Shown in pieces: positions 62,701-64,000 of a stretch of 64,000 nucleotides of DNA (position 1 is its first letter; each line of letters starts with the position of its first letter). The translations under genes were made by a program, and so were the position numbers. The DNA is from Loxodes magnus (taxonomy: Eukaryota; Ciliophora; Karyorelictea; Loxodida; Loxodidae): positions 1-64,000 of the forward strand of contig CAMPDV010000125.1 of the NCBI GenBank assembly GCA_946699065.1, in the 5' to 3' direction. The notes beneath the pieces are model-generated. The model saw only the letters and a list, made by a program, of their open reading frames with translations. It searched no databases and was not told the origin of the DNA.

Positions 62701-64000
62701 TTTGTAGTTACTTAATTAGCTATGATTACTATATCTTCCTCTATAACATTTTTCTAAAAGATACAAGATAAGTGTAAATTATTTAAATAGATATGAGTCT
62801 TTATTACTCAGTTTTTTTATTAATACTTAGGTTCTAAATAAAACAATGCCAAGCTAAATTTTACGTGCTAAAGAAACATGGTAGTATTCTCATCAAAGAG
62901 TACTATAATAAAGCTTATTTTTTATAGATCATTTATTCTTCTTCAAAGAACCAAAAGAAAGCTAATTTAAGTTTTAACATTTTAAAGTTTATCTAAAACT
63001 CTTCAATCTTCAAAGCTTTTGAATATAAACTTTTTTATTTAACTTCTTATTTAATAATAATATTGGCATCTGCTTATTTTAGTCATGGTTAATTTAAATT
63101 TACTGTGTGTAGTTTGTAACTTTTTTTTCAAAAAGCAATAGACTTTTTATTTCAGTGTTATGAGATAGTTTTATATAGAAATTTAGCGTGAATATCCATT
63201 TAAGATTTTTGTATATTGCTAATAATTTCTTTTTATATTAACGCTTTCTTAGATCTTAAGTAAATCTTTAGAAGAATTTACTTATTAGTAAAGATTCCTA
63301 TGGTTTTTAGATCACATCAAATCCAAAAATAGTTACATTTCTAACCTAAAAGATAAACTTCTTAAATTTAAATTCTCTTTTGAAGAATCATTTTTTAGAT
63401 AGGCTGTTTGAAACTTGCTTATTTTATTAGCTTTAAAATCTTAACTTAATAAGAGATTAGAAGTTATATTTAGTCAGCAAAATATAACAAGATTGAAGCT
63501 ATTAGAGTATTTAACTTCTCAATACTCATTTTATTATAGATGCTATTTTCAAATTTATTCTTACTAAAATAAAAGAACAAACTATCCTTATAAAACTTTG
63601 GGTATTATTTCCAAATATTTTGCTTAAAGCTAAGAGGATTACTAAACTATATAATCTTCTCAGATCTTTTGAAAGCTTATAAAGATATTATGTATTAAAC
63701 TAGATTTAAAGCTTTTATTTAATAAATAGAGCAAAATTTAGTTTTTTTGATTAAATATAATTTCTTTCCTTTAATGATTGTATTAGAGTTATTTAAGTTT
63801 CACTTATTACTTTTTCCTATAAATGATTGTGTTAAAATTATTATTTTAACTTATAGAAACTGGGTTTCATTCGAGCTATCACAAAGATAGTAAGTTCAAT
63901 TTTTAGATAAAACATTTATCTTCCTAGAGCTAATTATTAGTTTCACTACTCAGTATTTAACTTAAAGGGAATATTAAGCATATACAAGTAAAGGAATTGC
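62701..64000. other. AT-rich region to the window end, nothing recognised
   Basis: No domain, repeat family or RNA gene recognised on either strand. Confidence 0.35.

Noticed and set aside
1-64000. Treating TAA/TAG-bounded short frames as genes
   Set aside because: TAA and TAG are used as sense codons in every recognisable gene here, so such frames have no meaning. For example, 27,833-28,384 plus is the antisense of the W-rich WD40 region.

Overview
The window looks like nuclear DNA of a ciliate with a karyorelictid-type genetic code (Loxodes-like; Condylostoma is the other possibility). In recognisable proteins TAA and TAG sit where glutamine fits. TGA sits at invariant tryptophans: the WD of WD40 blades, the W before zinc cysteines in two paralogues, and the NWSSTY motif of two kelch paralogues. 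The best-supported genes all end in TGA and have lengths divisible by three. Candidate introns are 17-19 nt with GT..AG ends. Because only TGA can stop translation, an open frame is weak evidence here, so I relied on motifs, paralogue comparison and sparse TGA. Blocks called 'coding-like' are less certain.

Layout. 1-19,836: about 158 copies of a 126-bp tandem unit, each encoding one 42-residue WD40 blade on the minus strand. The array runs off the left edge and has a clear 5' end with an ATG at 19,898. 20,400-23,000: decayed LINE ORF1 and two short GC-richer repeat elements. 23,000-27,000: two minus-strand coding-like blocks. 27,576-29,424: an intact TKL-type protein kinase fused to a seven-bladed WD40 propeller. 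29,500-31,150: a LINE 3' end and a coiled-coil ORF1-like block. 31,392-31,465: tRNA-Ile(AAT). 36,351-39,002: RING/coiled-coil/kelch protein, with a broken paralogue at 48,905-51,430. 39,480-46,000: a degenerate APE/RT LINE, an ORF1 with a CCHC knuckle, and three SINE-like copies sharing one 3' hairpin. 46,728-48,068: coiled-coil protein with a C-terminal RING-like motif. 51,706-51,928: a GC-rich, multi-hairpin sequence. 54,429-56,261 (-) and 60,048-61,880 (+): two full-length 610-residue paralogues with an MLKL/HeLo-like four-helix N-terminus, an EF-hand loop and four HCC-type zinc modules. More coding-like blocks lie around them.

Functional picture (inference). A near-identical, recombining WD40 array, a kinase-WD40 receptor-like protein, RING proteins and two MLKL-like proteins resemble parts of fungal and animal recognition/regulated-death systems (HNWD/NLR sensors, RIPK/MLKL effectors). 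Nothing in the sequence proves that they work together. The array also carries about two dozen indels, so it may be partly a satellite or pseudogene, or partly misassembled.
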